Shown here: piece after piece, positions 27,887 to 36,682 of the stretch
Layout of the letters: each line of letters begins with the position of its first letter
Numbering within the stretch: the stretch's first letter is position 1
From: Corynebacterium incognita
Lineage (GTDB): Bacteria > Actinomycetota > Actinomycetes > Mycobacteriales > Mycobacteriaceae
DNA length: 64,000 nucleotides
NCBI RefSeq assembly: GCF_014217255.1
Contig: NZ_CP059404.1
Coordinates: 248,001 to 312,000 of the forward strand
Reading direction: 5' to 3'
Made by a program: the position numbers and the translations under genes
The notes under the pieces: generated by a model
Seen by the model: the letters and a program-made list of their open reading frames with translations, nothing else
Told to the model about the DNA's origin: nothing
The model's database searches: none

Positions 27887-28504
27887 ATGCGCATGGAAGC
27901 CGTCCCCCTCGGCGACTACGTGCCGGGGAACTCAATAGTCCACCGCTTACCCGCGGGGGCAAAGTTCCTCGTGTTGTTGGTCTTTATCATCGCCACCACG
28001 GTGCTGGCGAAGACGATCCCCACCGCGTCCGCGGCCCTGGTTACTGCCGCGCTAGTCCTGGCGGCGACGCGGGTGCCCGCCAAAAACATGTGGAACCAGC
28101 TATGGCCTCCCCTGCCGATCTTGATCCCTTTGGCCGCGTTCCAGTGGTGGCAAAAGGGCTTCCACGAAGCCGCCGTCGTTTTTCTCACCGTCTACGCTTG
28201 CATCATCGCTGCCGTCGTATTGACTCTGACCACCCCCGTGGCCGAGATGATGGATGCGCTAGAAAAGGCCATGGCTCCCCTGGAGCGTTTCGGCTTCCCA
28301 GCTCAGAACGTCAGCCTGGCGATGTCGCTGACCATTCGACTCCTGCCGCTCATGTTTACCACCATCAACGAGGTCTTGGACGCAAGAAAAGCCCGGGGTG
28401 CCGGAACGTCCATGTTGGCGTTCGGCACCCGGGTGATAATTCGCTCCCTCCGCCGCGCCCGCGCGATGGGCGAAGCCCTACAGGCGCGCGGCGTGGGAGA
28501 CTAA
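27887..28504 (+). CDS. bioN: Biotin transporter transmembrane protein BioN
   Basis: 205 aa ECF T component with about five membrane segments; the cytoplasmic helix ARKARGAG provides the conserved Ala-Arg-Gly coupling motif that docks on the ATPase. AGGAGG lies 10 nt before the ATG at 27887. It completes bioYMN. Confidence 0.92.
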   Translation: MRMEAVPLGDYVPGNSIVHRLPAGAKFLVLLVFIIATTVLAKTIPTASAALVTAALVLAATRVPAKNMWNQLWPPLPILIPLAAFQWWQKGFHEAAVVFLTVYACIIAAVVLTLTTPVAEMMDALEKAMAPLERFGFPAQNVSLAMSLTIRLLPLMFTTINEVLDARKARGAGTSMLAFGTRVIIRSLRRARAMGEALQARGVGD

Positions 28505-28525
28505 GAACTTACTTACTGCGAACTA

Positions 28526-29398
28526 CTACTGCTCGCCGCGCAGCTGGCGCATGCGCTCGGCAACCGCATCATCGGAAGCAGTGTTCGGCTGTGCTTGCGC
28601 GGCGGTGTCCTGCGCTGCGTTAGCCGCGCCGGAATCGATTGCCGGGCTGCTCTGGGACTGCCCCGACTCCAGCTGGTCACCGCGCATCTCGGCGCGAATC
28701 TGCTCCAAACGGGAGTGGCCGGCCATCTGCACCGACGCGCTCTCAACCTCAGCCATGCGGCCCTGGACGGAGTTTTCTGCAAGCTCCGCCTGGCCCAGTG
28801 CCTTGGAGTAGCGGCGCTCGATCTTCTCGCGCACGCCGTCCAGGCTCGGGGTGTTGCCGCCGGAGATGGACTCGTTCATGGACTGCAGGGACTCGGACAC
28901 CTTCTCCTGCATCTTGGCCTGCTCCAGCTGGGAGAGCAGCTTCGTACGCTCCGCCGCCTTCTGCTGCAGCGTCATGGCGTTGCGCTCGACGGCCTTCTTG
29001 GCCTTTTCTGCCTGCTGCAAAGCCTGATCGTGCAGTGCCTTGGTGTCCTCCACAGACTGCTCAGCGGTAACCAGCTGCGCAGCGAAGGCCTCGGCGGCGT
29101 TTTCGTATTCCACGGCCTTGGACTCGTCGCCGTTGTTACGTGCCTGATCCGCGAGGTTGAGCGCCTGCTTGGTGTTGGCCTGCAGCTTCTCAATCTCGGA
29201 GAGGCGGCGGTTCAGCTGCATCTCCAGCTGGCGCTGGTTACCAATGACCGCCGCCGCCTGCTGAGAAAGCTCCTGGTGCTGGCGCTGTGCTTCCTCGATG
29301 GCCTGCTCGATCTGGACCTTCGGATCAGCGTTCTCCTCAATCTTGGAGTCGAACAATGCCATCAGGTACTTCCATGCCTTGACGAATGGGTTAGCCAT
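28526..29398 (-). CDS. pspA: PspA/IM30 family envelope stress protein
   Basis: 290 aa. Residues ~1-220 form the long coiled coil of the PspA/IM30/Vipp1 (ESCRT-III-like) family ([26 protein letters not shown]); the tail after ~225 is Gln/Ser/Ala-rich and unstructured. It likely binds stressed membrane. It follows clgR in the same direction, as in mycobacteria (Rv2745c/Rv2744c). Confidence 0.93.
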   Translation of the reverse strand: MANPFVKAWKYLMALFDSKIEENADPKVQIEQAIEEAQRQHQELSQQAAAVIGNQRQLEMQLNRRLSEIEKLQANTKQALNLADQARNNGDESKAVEYENAAEAFAAQLVTAEQSVEDTKALHDQALQQAEKAKKAVERNAMTLQQKAAERTKLLSQLEQAKMQEKVSESLQSMNESISGGNTPSLDGVREKIERRYSKALGQAELAENSVQGRMAEVESASVQMAGHSRLEQIRAEMRGDQLESGQSQSSPAIDSGAANAAQDTAAQAQPNTASDDAVAERMRQLRGEQ

Positions 29399-29426
29399 AA
29401 GGGGTCAAGCCGCCTTTCTTTAAAGC

Positions 29427-29465
29427 TCTCGCGAGAATCGAAATAAATTACTACCTAAATGGTAG
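29427..29465. repeat. Two palindromes in the clgR-pspA gap
   Basis: TCTCGCGAGA (29427-29436) and CTACC-TAAAT-GGTAG (29451-29465) occupy the 72-bp gap before pspA. They could be an operator and a weak hairpin; no matching consensus could be assigned. Confidence 0.4.
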
Positions 29466-29470
29466 CGAAT

Positions 29471-29848
29471 CTAGGCTTCGCTTGCTGCAGGAGTAGTAGA
29501 TGCAAGCTCTTCATCCATCGACTGCATTGCCATGTTGCCCACCGCCTCAAGCAGAACCTCGGAGACGGTGGCACCGAGGCCGTGACAGATGGCGGCCAGA
29601 AGCTCAGAGGACACTTCTTTGCGACCGCGCTCAAGCTCCGATAGGTACCCAGGAGAAACGCGGGCCATCGTTGCTAGCTCGCGCAGCGTCACGCCCTTAT
29701 CAGCGCGGAAGCCACGCAGCGTCATTCCCAGCGCCTCGCGCAGCAAAGGCTCTGGATGACGGCGTGGGGCACGGTGCGGCGCCAGGACCTCTCGCTGTGC
29801 TGGCGTATGGACCAGTGGTTTGTCTAATAGAGCAGTAGTCGTGTTCAT
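29471..29848 (-). CDS. clgR: Transcriptional regulator ClgR (XRE family)
   Basis: 125 aa from the ATG at 29848; a GTG at 29866 would add six residues. Helix-turn-helix around residues 50-95 (VTLRELATMARVSPGYLSELERGRKEVSSELL) and a degradable-looking C-terminus rich in Ala/Ser. ClgR activates clp protease and stress genes in actinobacteria and is itself a Clp substrate; the C-terminal Ala-Ser-Glu-Ala ending fits this. Confidence 0.9.
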   Translation of the reverse strand: MNTTTALLDKPLVHTPAQREVLAPHRAPRRHPEPLLREALGMTLRGFRADKGVTLRELATMARVSPGYLSELERGRKEVSSELLAAICHGLGATVSEVLLEAVGNMAMQSMDEELASTTPAASEA

Positions 29849-29896
29849 TACCCTGTTTAACGTCACAGGCGAGCGTTTTGTTCCCGCCTTAGTTCC

Positions 29897-30400
29897 TTAA
29901 TTTTCGATCAGCTGGATCAGCTGCGCGAAAGCGGTCTCGACCGCCGCCGCGCGAATCTGGGCCCGGCAGTCCCCCGCGTCCGCCACCCGGCACACATGCG
30001 GCGTCGCGTCGCCGGTAGGCCCAAAGATCGCAACATACACCTCCCCAACCGGATGGCCGTCTTGTTCACTAGGCCCTGCCACCCCGGTGAGGCCAATCCC
30101 CCAGTCCGCCCCGCAAGCCTGACGCGCCCCTGCGGCCATCGCTCCGGCGACCTCCGGTGAGATGACGGAATGCTGCTCGATGAGCTCGGACGGGACGTCG
30201 GCAAGCACGGTCTTGAGCTCCGTGGCATAAGTGATCAAGCCCCCGCGCAACACCAAGGAGGCGCCCGGCACCTCAGCAATGGATGCCGCCGCCAACCCGG
30301 CGGTCAGAGACTCACACGTGGCGACGGTCTCCCCGCGCGCACGAAGGCCCTGCACCAACCGCTCCGCTAGCGTTGGCGCGGAATGCGCACCGCTAGACAC
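29897..30400 (-). CDS. CinA C-terminal domain protein (nicotinamide-nucleotide amidase, PncC type)
   Basis: 167 aa containing only the CinA-C/PncC domain (ATCESLTAGLAAASIAEVPGAS, GLTGVAGP). Such enzymes deamidate NMN to recycle NAD. The full-length CinA N-terminal domain is absent. Starts inside the end of pgsA (8-bp overlap) and precedes clgR. Confidence 0.9.
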   Translation of the reverse strand: MSSGAHSAPTLAERLVQGLRARGETVATCESLTAGLAAASIAEVPGASLVLRGGLITYATELKTVLADVPSELIEQHSVISPEVAGAMAAGARQACGADWGIGLTGVAGPSEQDGHPVGEVYVAIFGPTGDATPHVCRVADAGDCRAQIRAAAVETAFAQLIQLIEN

Positions 30401-30989
30401 GCCCTGCCTCCGCCTTGTTTTCCTTGTAGCCGTCCCACAGGTACTGAAGCCCCGTCACCACGGTGACAGCCACTGCTACGAGCATCACGATAAACGTCGG
30501 GGTATCCATCCACCCCGGCAGCGGACACAGGTACATCGCCACCGCCAGGGTCTGCAGCACGGTTTTCAGCTTGCCACCCTTAGACGCCGGCACCACCTTG
30601 CCACCGCGCAGCAACACCATGCGCCACACAGTAATACCGAGCTCCCGCACCACGATGACCACCGTGACCCACCACGGCAGTGAAGTGACCACGTTGAGGC
30701 AGATCAACGCCGTAATCATCAGCGCCTTGTCCGCGATCGGATCCGCGATCTTGCCGAAGTTAGTCACCAGCCCGCGGGAGCGGGCGATGTCGCCATCAAG
30801 CTTGTCGGTGAACATCAACAGCGCGAACAGGCCGAAAGCCCACCACATGCGCTCGGTGAGCACCAAGTAAGCGAACGGCGGAATAAACAGGATCCGCAAG
30901 GTGGTCAGGACGTTGGGCAGGTTCCAATTGGAAGGCTGCGTCGCGGGAGGCGTACCGGCCGCCTGCGATCCGGACGTCTCCTGCTGCAT
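30393..30989 (-). CDS. pgsA: CDP-alcohol phosphatidyltransferase (PgsA family)
   Basis: 198 aa with several membrane segments. The family motif D-x2-DG-x2-AR-x8-G-x3-D-x3-D is present as DKLDGDIARSRG...GKIADPIADK. Likely makes phosphatidylglycerophosphate. ATG 30989 is chosen because AAGGAG is 9 nt upstream. First gene of pgsA-cinA-clgR-pspA. Confidence 0.9.
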   Translation of the reverse strand: MQQETSGSQAAGTPPATQPSNWNLPNVLTTLRILFIPPFAYLVLTERMWWAFGLFALLMFTDKLDGDIARSRGLVTNFGKIADPIADKALMITALICLNVVTSLPWWVTVVIVVRELGITVWRMVLLRGGKVVPASKGGKLKTVLQTLAVAMYLCPLPGWMDTPTFIVMLVAVAVTVVTGLQYLWDGYKENKAEAGRV

Positions 30990-31057
30990 ATTCCTGGGCT
31001 CCTTGTGGTTCACGCGATTCATCCTACCGCCCGCCCCTCCGACGACGAAGGAATACC

Positions 31058-31354
31058 ATGGGAACCATGAAATACTTCGCAGCGATTTACGACTACCGCC
31101 CCGGCAACCCCGTGGTGGCCGACACCCGCCCACAGCACCGCGAGTACATCGCTTCACTCCATGCTGAGGGCAAGATACACGGCTCCGGCCCCTTCACGGA
31201 TTCCTATGGCGGTGCACTCATTGTGTTTTCGCTTGACGACACCGCCACGGTCGCCGATGCCTTGGCGCTCACCGACGCTGATCCCTTCGTGCAGGCCGGC
31301 GTCGTCACCAAACGTGCGGTGCGCGAGTGGAACCCGGTCATCACCGGGTTCTAA
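31058..31354 (+). CDS. YciI family protein
   Basis: 98 aa ferredoxin-like YciI fold with the conserved HREYI and HGSGPF segments. Members include small-molecule-binding or lyase-like proteins; substrate unknown. AAGGA lies 5 nt before the ATG. Divergent from pgsA. Confidence 0.85.
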   Translation: MGTMKYFAAIYDYRPGNPVVADTRPQHREYIASLHAEGKIHGSGPFTDSYGGALIVFSLDDTATVADALALTDADPFVQAGVVTKRAVREWNPVITGF

Positions 31355-31394
31355 GCCCTCACGTAGCACCCTTACGTAGCGCTAGCTGAGTAAA

Positions 31395-32444
31395 CTACTT
31401 GGCTACTTCGATCTTGTTGCCCTCGTCATCCCAGTCATAACGGGTGGCGCGGGTATCGATCGCGCCCAGGTTCTGGTCGCGCTTGGACTTAATGAGCGAG
31501 GCAACAACGGTAAACGTGAGCACGCCAACGATCACGATGAGCGAGGTGATAGTCGGGATTTCCGGCACCGCTACATTCTCGCCGCCGTTGATAAATGGCA
31601 GGTTGTTCTCGTGCAGGGCGTGGAGCAGCAGCTTGCCACCAATGAAGGCCAGGATGATGCCCAGTCCGTAAGACAGGAAAACCAAGCGGTCCATCAGGCC
31701 ATCGAGAAGGAAGTACATCTGCCGCAGACCCATGAGGGAGAACGCGTTGGTGGTGAACACCAGGTAAGCCTCCGGCGTGATGCCGTAGATGGCCGGGATG
31801 GAGTCGAACGCGAACATAACGTCGATGAAGCCAATAGCCACCAGCGCCACGAAGAGCGGTGTCAGCGCCTTCTTGCCGTCGACCTTGTGGGTGAGCTTGT
31901 CGCCGTGGTAGCGCGGGGTCACGTGGATGACCTTGCGCAACCACTTAATGATGAGCATGTCGTTGGGGTCGGTCTCCGGGGTGTCGTTCAGTTCGTCCCA
32001 GATGAGCTTCACTGCGGTGTAGATCAGAAACGCGGCGAAGAGGTAGAAGATATCCGACCACGCGGAAATAACCGCCGCACCCAGCAAGATAAATACGAGG
32101 CGGAACACCAGTGCCAGCACAATGCCGATGAGCAGAACCTTCTGCTGGTACTTGCGCGGGATCTTGAAGCTACCCATAATAAGCGCGAACACGAACAGGT
32201 TGTCCACGCTCAACGCCTTTTCGGTGACGTAGCCCGTGTAGTACTGGATCGCGTGTTCGTGGTCCCACAGCCCCCACACCAAGAGGCCGAAGATTAAGGC
32301 GATGGCGACGTAGAAGGCAGTCCAGAAACCAGACTCCTTGAGCGTCGGCTCGTGCGGGGTGCGCACGTGAGAATAGAAATCAAAGATGAAGAATCCGAGG
32401 ATTACCGCGCCGGTAATCAGCCAGATCCATAGAGGGACATGCAT
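31395..32444 (-). CDS. TerC family membrane protein, likely manganese exporter
   Basis: 349 aa, nine or so membrane segments, with TerC motifs ALSVDNLFVFALIMG and FAFDSIPAIYGIT containing the intramembrane Asp/Asn metal-site residues. TerC/Alx proteins export Mn2+. A yybP-ykoY-type leader directly upstream supports Mn2+ control. GGAGG lies 6 nt before the ATG. Confidence 0.93.
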   Translation of the reverse strand: MHVPLWIWLITGAVILGFFIFDFYSHVRTPHEPTLKESGFWTAFYVAIALIFGLLVWGLWDHEHAIQYYTGYVTEKALSVDNLFVFALIMGSFKIPRKYQQKVLLIGIVLALVFRLVFILLGAAVISAWSDIFYLFAAFLIYTAVKLIWDELNDTPETDPNDMLIIKWLRKVIHVTPRYHGDKLTHKVDGKKALTPLFVALVAIGFIDVMFAFDSIPAIYGITPEAYLVFTTNAFSLMGLRQMYFLLDGLMDRLVFLSYGLGIILAFIGGKLLLHALHENNLPFINGGENVAVPEIPTITSLIVIVGVLTFTVVASLIKSKRDQNLGAIDTRATRYDWDDEGNKIEVAK

Positions 32445-32450
32445 ATAAAT

Positions 32451-32640
32451 CCTCCGGTCAAAGCATGGTTGAGATTGAACTTCGCCGGAGGTCTCCCCCG
32501 CCTAGCACCGAAAAGCAATGTCGGCGCCGGCCGACACGACCGGGAGCAAGCGCGCCGACCAGCAATTATGCCTGCCGACGCCCCCGCTGCCGTGTTGACG
32601 ATCAGTGTCGCGCTCGGGTGCGTGGGGTACTCCCCTCCAA
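32451..32640 (-). promoter_or_regulatory. yybP-ykoY-type (manganese) riboswitch with SD-sequestering switch, terC leader
   Basis: On the minus strand the leader holds the conserved core pieces in order: GGGGAGTA (32628-32635), GTCAACACG (32591-32599) and GAGACCTCC (32487-32495). TTGGAGG (32634-32640) can pair with CCTCCGG (32485-32491) as stem P1 (five Watson-Crick, two G-U pairs). The same CCTCCGG is perfectly complementary to CCGGAGG at 32451-32457, which is the terC ribosome-binding site. Ligand-stabilised P1 would free the site, giving an ON switch. The class is recognised by motif; no covariance model was run. Confidence 0.85.
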
Positions 32641-32719
32641 GACTTCCCACACTATACACGAGCAGCTGGCGTACACATCACCCACCACACCGCGCGCCTC
32701 ATCTGGACCGCGCAGAGAG

Positions 32720-35700
32720 TTAGAACGCCGAGTTGGTCGGGTTGTAGGTGACCGTCCGGGTAGGTTCGGGTTGGTCGGACGGGGCGTCGGAAGGCTCCCC
32801 AGACGCTGCTGCGTCAGCCTCGCCAGCTTCTTCGGCCTCCATCTCGTCCAGGACTTCCTTCGGCGCCTCGGCAGGGTCGGCGCCCTTGATCATCCAGATA
32901 GTGGTGTCTAGTTCCTCAGGCTTGACCAAGACCTCGCGGGCCTTGGACCCCTCGGAGGGGCCGACGACGCCGCGGGTTTCCATGAGATCCATGAGGCGGC
33001 CGGCCTTGGCAAAGCCGATGCGCAGCTTACGCTGCAGCATGGACGTGGAGCCCAGCTGGGAGTTGACCACGAGCTCCACAGCCTGGAGCAGGTCGTCCAT
33101 GTCCTTGCCGATCTCCTCGTCGATCTCCTTCTTCGCCTCAGATTGCTTATCCTCGGTCACGCCCTCGGTGTAATCCGGGTCGGCCTGAGCCTTGGCGGAG
33201 TCCACCACAGCCTGGACCTCTTCGTCGGACACAAAGGCACCCTGCATACGCATCGGGCGGCCGCCCTGCGGAATGAACAGGGCGTCACCCATACCGATGA
33301 GCTTCTCCGCACCGGCCTGGTCCAGGATGACGCGGGAGTCGGTGAGCGAGGAGGTGGCAAACGCCAGTCGGGACGGCACGTTGGTCTTGATGAGGCCGGT
33401 GACGACGTCGACAGACGGGCGCTGGGTGGCCAGCACCAGGTGGATGCCCGCCGCACGCGCCTTCTGAGTGATGCGCACGATCGAATCCTCGATTTCCTTC
33501 GGAGCAGTCATCATGAGGTCCGCCAGCTCGTCCACCACACAGACGATGAACGGGTAGGGCTTCATCTCCCGTTCGGAGCCCGGAGGCGCGGTCAGCTCAC
33601 CGGACTTGACCTTGCGGTTGAAGTCCTTGATGTGGCGCACGCGCGCGGACTTCATGTCCATGTAGCGCTGCTCCATCTCCTCCACCAGCCACTGCAGGGC
33701 CGCGGCGGCCTTCTTCGGCTGGGTAATGATTGGAGTGATGAGGTGCGGGATGCCCTCGTACGGCGTGAGCTCCACCATCTTCGGGTCCACCAGGATGAGG
33801 CGGACCTCCTCCGGCGTCGCACGGGTCAGCAAAGACACGAGCATGGAGTTTACGAACGCCGACTTACCAGAACCGGTGGCACCGGCGACGAGCAGGTGCG
33901 GCATCTTCTGCACCGAGTGGGAGACGAATTCGCCCTCGATGTCCTTGCCCAGGCCGATGAGCATTGGGTCCTCGTTGGCGAGGGTCTCCGGGCTCTCGAG
34001 CACCTCGCGGAGGCGCACCATTTCACGGTCCGGGTTCGGGACCTCGATACCCACGGCGGACTTGCCGGGAATCGGAGCGAGCAAGCGCACGTTATCCGTA
34101 GCCACGGCGTAGGCCAGGTTGGACTGCAGGTTAGTAATCTTCGACACCTTCACGCCTGGACCCAGCTCGACCTCGTAACGGGTTACTGTTGGGCCGCGGC
34201 TAAAGCCGGTCACGGTGGCATCGACCTTGAACTCGTCAAAGACATCGGTGATGGCCTCAATGATGCGATCGTTGACCTCGGTGCGTTCCTTGGCGGGTGC
34301 GCCGGCAACGAGGAGATCGGTGGTTGGCACCTCGTAGGCGGCCGCGCGCTGCTCGGCAGGCGTCGGTCCGGCGTTGACCGGAGCGGCCGCAACCTCTGGC
34401 TGCTGCGTTGGCGAGTGTGCGGCCTTCCCCTTGGTCGCGGCCGAGGTAGGCGCGGGCTTGGCTACCTTGCTTGCCGACGCCGCCGCGGCTGCGCCAGCCG
34501 CGGCACCCGCTGCTCCTGCGGCCACGCCACGCTTGGTGCGGTTGATCATCGACTGGTGCGCGCTGGCCACGGCATCGGCTTTGCTACCACGTGGAGATTC
34601 CTCGTCCGCTTCGGGCACGGCCGGGAACTCGTCAGTGTCATCGCTGACAGCTTGGTTGAAGGGCAATTCCGGCTGCGGAGAGGGCTCATCCACGGGGTAA
34701 TTTTCCATCGGCGTGGACTTACGCCGCCCTGCCGCCGGCGTGGGCGCCGGGGTCGATTCCTCGTCCCCATACAGATCTTCGTCGCGGCGTGCGGCGCGCG
34801 AACGCTTCCGCTCGCTGGCGCGGGTGGAACGGGCCGGGCGCGCCGGTCGGGAGCGCGGCCGATCCTCGGCGATAGCGTCAATATCGTCGGTGACACTGCC
34901 GTACATGTCATCGGCGTCTTCGTCGGAGTCGGCGTCGCCCGCAGCGGACGCTCCGACGCCGCGGATCCACTCCGCGACGATGTCGATAGCCTCCCGGGTG
35001 GTAATACCAGTGACCATGAGCGCGCCGTACACGATGACCAGGATGAGCAGTGGGATAGCCACATAGGAGCTAAAGCCGAGGGCGAGGACGCCACCGGTCC
35101 ACGCGCCCACGGCGCCACCGGCGAACATACGGTCCGTCCACGCCTCCGGGTTGCCGGCGAACAGGTGAATCAGGCCGAGCATGGAAACGACAATGAGGGA
35201 AATGCCCACCGTCATCCGAGTGTTACCAGTCATGGCGCCGCGGGTCTCCGGACGCAGGCCCATCATCAATACGATGGCCAGCGCAACCAATGCGACCGGC
35301 ACAACGAGAGCACCCGCACCCACCACGAGGTGCGCAGCGCGCGCGATGGCGGCACCGACGGGGCCGGCGATATCCAGCCAGACGCTGGCACCCAGCACTG
35401 CGGCCAATCCCAGCAATGCCAATCCGAGGCCGTCGGCATTGAAGTCATCGCCCACGCGAGCGTCAACGCTTGGCGCCTGGTCCTCTAGTTCCCGCTCTGC
35501 ATCACGTGTGTTGCGCGGCTTGCGACCAGAAATGTTTTTACTCTCCCTATCATCATTGCGTGGAGCGCTGCGTTCCGCACCGCTGTCGTCGTCTTCGTAA
35601 CCGTCGAAATCTGCATAATCTGTCTCCCCACCCTTGTGCAGGCTGGTCAGACTACGCGTCAAGCCTCCCACACCCTTTGCGGTGGCACCGAACATCGCAC

Positions 35701-35917
35701 CCAGGCCGTTACCGACAGCGCGAAAAGCGCTACCGGTCCGCTCATGGGAGGACTCGGCAGCGCGCTGCGATGACGTCACCGCGATAGTGTCTCGCGTCGC
35801 CGTGTTGCGACCACCGGGGCGCGAACGGTTGGCAGCATAACTACTGCCACCGCGCGGGGTGCTGCGGTGGCGACGTGAGGAACGCGGCGGGGTGTTCTTG
35901 ACAAACATAGAAGCCAC
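32720..35917 (-). CDS. ftsK: DNA translocase FtsK
   Basis: 1065 aa from a GTG at 35917 with GGAGGAG 8 nt upstream. Basic N-terminus, four membrane segments (residues ~150-330), a long acidic/Pro/Ala linker (~330-520), the motor with Walker [11 protein letters not shown] near residue 680 and Walker [12 protein letters not shown] near 796, and the gamma winged helix (~945-990; [22 protein letters not shown]) that reads KOPS sites. It pumps chromosomal DNA at the septum. Confidence 0.96.
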   Translation of the reverse strand: MASMFVKNTPPRSSRRHRSTPRGGSSYAANRSRPGGRNTATRDTIAVTSSQRAAESSHERTGSAFRAVGNGLGAMFGATAKGVGGLTRSLTSLHKGGETDYADFDGYEDDDSGAERSAPRNDDRESKNISGRKPRNTRDAERELEDQAPSVDARVGDDFNADGLGLALLGLAAVLGASVWLDIAGPVGAAIARAAHLVVGAGALVVPVALVALAIVLMMGLRPETRGAMTGNTRMTVGISLIVVSMLGLIHLFAGNPEAWTDRMFAGGAVGAWTGGVLALGFSSYVAIPLLILVIVYGALMVTGITTREAIDIVAEWIRGVGASAAGDADSDEDADDMYGSVTDDIDAIAEDRPRSRPARPARSTRASERKRSRAARRDEDLYGDEESTPAPTPAAGRRKSTPMENYPVDEPSPQPELPFNQAVSDDTDEFPAVPEADEESPRGSKADAVASAHQSMINRTKRGVAAGAAGAAAGAAAAASASKVAKPAPTSAATKGKAAHSPTQQPEVAAAPVNAGPTPAEQRAAAYEVPTTDLLVAGAPAKERTEVNDRIIEAITDVFDEFKVDATVTGFSRGPTVTRYEVELGPGVKVSKITNLQSNLAYAVATDNVRLLAPIPGKSAVGIEVPNPDREMVRLREVLESPETLANEDPMLIGLGKDIEGEFVSHSVQKMPHLLVAGATGSGKSAFVNSMLVSLLTRATPEEVRLILVDPKMVELTPYEGIPHLITPIITQPKKAAAALQWLVEEMEQRYMDMKSARVRHIKDFNRKVKSGELTAPPGSEREMKPYPFIVCVVDELADLMMTAPKEIEDSIVRITQKARAAGIHLVLATQRPSVDVVTGLIKTNVPSRLAFATSSLTDSRVILDQAGAEKLIGMGDALFIPQGGRPMRMQGAFVSDEEVQAVVDSAKAQADPDYTEGVTEDKQSEAKKEIDEEIGKDMDDLLQAVELVVNSQLGSTSMLQRKLRIGFAKAGRLMDLMETRGVVGPSEGSKAREVLVKPEELDTTIWMIKGADPAEAPKEVLDEMEAEEAGEADAAASGEPSDAPSDQPEPTRTVTYNPTNSAF

Positions 35918-35974
35918 ACTAGTAGCTCCTCCCCCACTATTCACATCTGCCACACCGGTTGCGGGAGAGTTTTT

Positions 35975-36601
35975 CTACATCCCGGAGCGGGTCACCTGCC
36001 CCACATCGCCACTGAAGTCTATTTCCACAACGTCGCGGCCATAGACCCACAGGAGCAACTCACCCACGGCGCCCGTTACCGTCACCACCGCATCGCCCTG
36101 GCGTGCGACCTGGCGCTTGTCCGCGCAAACGATGCGATCGAAGCCGCCCGGATGCAACACCACCGGCTGCTTCGACTTCCCCAACAAGCGCGGAGCGAGC
36201 ATCTTGAGGCTGCGATAGAGGGACCCCTGCACCACAAGAGACAAGTCACGAGACTGGACTAGACCGTTGGCGCGCCGCACGTCCTCGTGGTGGATGAAAT
36301 GCTCGGTAAGGTTCGCCTGGGCGTCAATAAGCTTAAATGGGCTGCGTGGCGACGGCCCCTGCGCCCACGCCCCCACTAGCTCCTGAAAGTCGCGCTGGGT
36401 AGCCGAGTCCATCGCCTGATCCAAGCGCTGCGCCAACGCCGGGACGAACATCCCCGCAGCAGCCAGGGGCTGATTTTCCCGCACCCACAGGTGAGACGCG
36501 AGATCGCGGACCTGCCACCCCTCGCACAGAGTGGGTGCGTCGGGGCCTAGACGCAGCATGAGTTCGGACAGTCGGCGGCGCTCACTGGCAGAAAAAGACA
36601 T
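35975..36601 (-). CDS. TIGR03085-type DinB-like metal-binding protein
   Basis: 208 aa from the ATG at 36601. The N-terminus (SELMLRLGPDAPTLCEGWQVRDLASHLWVRE) matches the actinobacterial TIGR03085 family, related to DinB/mycothiol-dependent maleylpyruvate isomerases. His in ASHLWVRE and the HFIHHEDVRR segment supply likely metal ligands. It could be a mycothiol-linked enzyme; substrate unknown. Confidence 0.8.
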   Translation of the reverse strand: MSFSASERRRLSELMLRLGPDAPTLCEGWQVRDLASHLWVRENQPLAAAGMFVPALAQRLDQAMDSATQRDFQELVGAWAQGPSPRSPFKLIDAQANLTEHFIHHEDVRRANGLVQSRDLSLVVQGSLYRSLKMLAPRLLGKSKQPVVLHPGGFDRIVCADKRQVARQGDAVVTVTGAVGELLLWVYGRDVVEIDFSGDVGQVTRSGM

Positions 36602-36635
36602 AGCCCCCAGCATAGCGTGTACATCCACGCTTGCC

Positions 36636-36644
36636 GGGGGGGGG
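36636..36644. repeat. Run of nine G residues
   Basis: G9 lies in the gap between the rnj stop and the upstream TIGR03085 gene start, outside both coding regions. It can slip during replication or be miscounted in sequencing. Confidence 0.9.
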
Positions 36645-36682
36645 CACAGTCCGTTATGCGGCGCTGCAGCAGCGCGGCTTAA

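Noticed and set aside
32417..32659. 80-codon open frame on the minus strand upstream of terC
   Set aside because: It lies over the riboswitch and runs into terC out of frame; motif conservation is at the RNA level.
33143..35488. 781-codon open frame antisense to ftsK
   Set aside because: Shadow of a GC-rich gene: His/Arg/Gly-heavy translation without domains, opposite a well-supported FtsK.
36661..36675. GCGCTG-CAG-CAGCGC hairpin as the rnj terminator
   Set aside because: Short stem and no T-run on either strand; evidence too weak.
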